Shown piece by piece: positions 6,026 to 6,248 of a DNA stretch of 6,248 bases. The position numbers and the translations under genes were made by a program. The notes beneath the pieces are model-generated. The model was not told where the DNA came from and ran no database searches. It was given only the letters and a program-made list of their open reading frames with translations. The stretch lies in contig JAGYMJ010000612.1 of assembly GCA_018400625.1 (NCBI GenBank), positions 1-6,248 on the forward strand. The letters run 5' to 3'. Each line of letters opens with the position of its first letter. The first letter of the stretch is position 1. The DNA comes from Planctomycetota bacterium. GTDB lineage: Bacteria; Planctomycetota; Brocadiia; SM23-32.

Positions 6026-6180
6026 CCGCCGACCCTGCGTCGGTTGAGCAAGTGATTCACCACTACGCAAGCACCACACACATTCCGCCCCCGCCGCCCC
6101 TGTGTCGGTGGTGCGAGTGATTCACTACTACGCAATCACAGCACACCCTCCGCCGTACTCTCTGCCGGTGGAGGCAACGG
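6026..6180. repeat. Degenerate tandem repeat, about 60-65 bp unit
   Basis: Units begin with CCGCCG at 6026, 6091 and 6150. The first two (65 and 59 bp long) match at most positions, sharing GTCGGT, AGTGATTCAC, ACTACGCAA and CACA blocks; the third matches only for its first 25 or so bases (CCGCCG, then GCCGGTGG) and then diverges. On the minus strand each unit reads through in the same phase for a stretch (SLAPPTQGRRG-like), which explains the long spurious frames there. Intergenic repeat DNA is the best description. Confidence 0.65.
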
Positions 6181-6210
6181 ACTGATGAAGTGGTGCGCAA
6201 AGTTTGTCAT

Positions 6211-6225
6211 TCGCGATAATCGCGA
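6211..6225. repeat. Short palindromic hairpin TCGCGA-TAA-TCGCGA
   Basis: Two copies of the self-complementary TCGCGA are separated by TAA, making both a direct and an inverted repeat. The stem would be 6 bp with a 3-nt loop. No flanking T run is seen, so it is not called a terminator. Confidence 0.35.
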
Positions 6226-6248
6226 TTCCACCCGGAGCTCGCATAGTG

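Larger units (their letters stand above)
5524..6248. other. Intergenic region upstream of the dcw promoter, no gene found
   Basis: Roughly 725 bp. The left part (to about 5710) is AT-rich with A-tracts; the rest is GC-rich with inverted and tandem repeats and a run of nine C at 5906-5914. Open frames exist on both strands (for example 5609-6079 minus and 5701-6120 plus), but they cross the abrupt composition change, overlap each other, are rich in Arg/Pro/Gly from repeat translation, and have no recognisable domain. A short frame of about 38 codons (stop at 6128-6130, minus) is open to the right edge and could be the C-terminal end of an unseen gene, without support. Confidence 0.6.

Noticed and set aside
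5609..6079. 156-codon open frame on the minus strand
   Set aside because: It crosses the AT-rich/GC-rich boundary, changes from an Arg/Pro/Gly-rich to a Phe/Lys/Ile-rich composition at that point, contains repeat translation, and has no domain or ribosome site.
5701..6120. 139-codon open frame on the plus strand
   Set aside because: It overlaps the minus-strand frame and the stem-loop and tandem-repeat DNA, with Pro/Arg/Ser-biased composition and no recognised motif; best explained by low stop frequency in GC-rich sequence.
6128..6248. C-terminal end of a gene entering from the right edge on the minus strand
   Set aside because: About 38 codons only, with no motif; it overlaps the degenerate repeat, so coding cannot be supported from this window.

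Overview
The window carries the front end of a bacterial division and cell wall (dcw) cluster, read entirely on the minus strand from right to left: mraZ, rsmH (mraW), a small ftsL-type gene, ftsI (class B penicillin-binding protein) and murE. Each call rests on visible motifs, on gene order, or on both. The host is a peptidoglycan-making bacterium, probably Gram-negative in wall type: MurE keeps the Arg of the meso-diaminopimelate pocket motif and the PBP has no PASTA repeats. The proteins are divergent (for example, MraZ lacks the usual Gly of its DxxGR-like motifs). A PVC-type lineage (Planctomycetes/Lentisphaerae) is possible, but that is an impression and not something the sequence proves.

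Layout. 1-78: short tail after murE, holding a 6-bp inverted repeat at the edge and an open frame of 19 codons running off the window, which may or may not be the next gene (murF is usual here). 79-1611 murE; 1601-3340 ftsI; 3321-3665 ftsL; 3688-4626 rsmH; 4672-5301 mraZ. Spacing is tight: 45 bp, 22 bp, a 20-bp overlap and an 11-bp overlap in order of transcription, so one operon with translational coupling is likely. Three of the five longest open frames begin too far upstream (ftsI, ftsL, murE), and mraZ is best started five codons in; Shine-Dalgarno placement decides each start.

5302-6248: 947 bp without a convincing gene. The AT-rich half (to about 5710) contains a consensus sigma70-type promoter (TTGACA, 16 bp, TATAAT) reading toward mraZ. 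It predicts a leader of about 190 nt in which GGG triplets recur in 10-bp phase, resembling the direct repeats bound by MraZ in other bacteria. Further upstream lie four GCAAAAAA A-tract repeats. At about 5711 base composition switches abruptly to GC-rich sequence with perfect inverted repeats, a nine-C run and a degenerate tandem repeat of about 60-65 bp; this looks like intergenic repeat DNA rather than coding sequence.

How the genes work together: MraZ is the likely local regulator, RsmH methylates 16S rRNA, FtsL and FtsI are septal division proteins (scaffold and transpeptidase), and MurE makes the UDP-MurNAc-tripeptide precursor. The coding part is an ordinary conserved cluster; I found no new enzymatic system. 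The points worth checking are in the intergenic region and in a few substituted motif residues.
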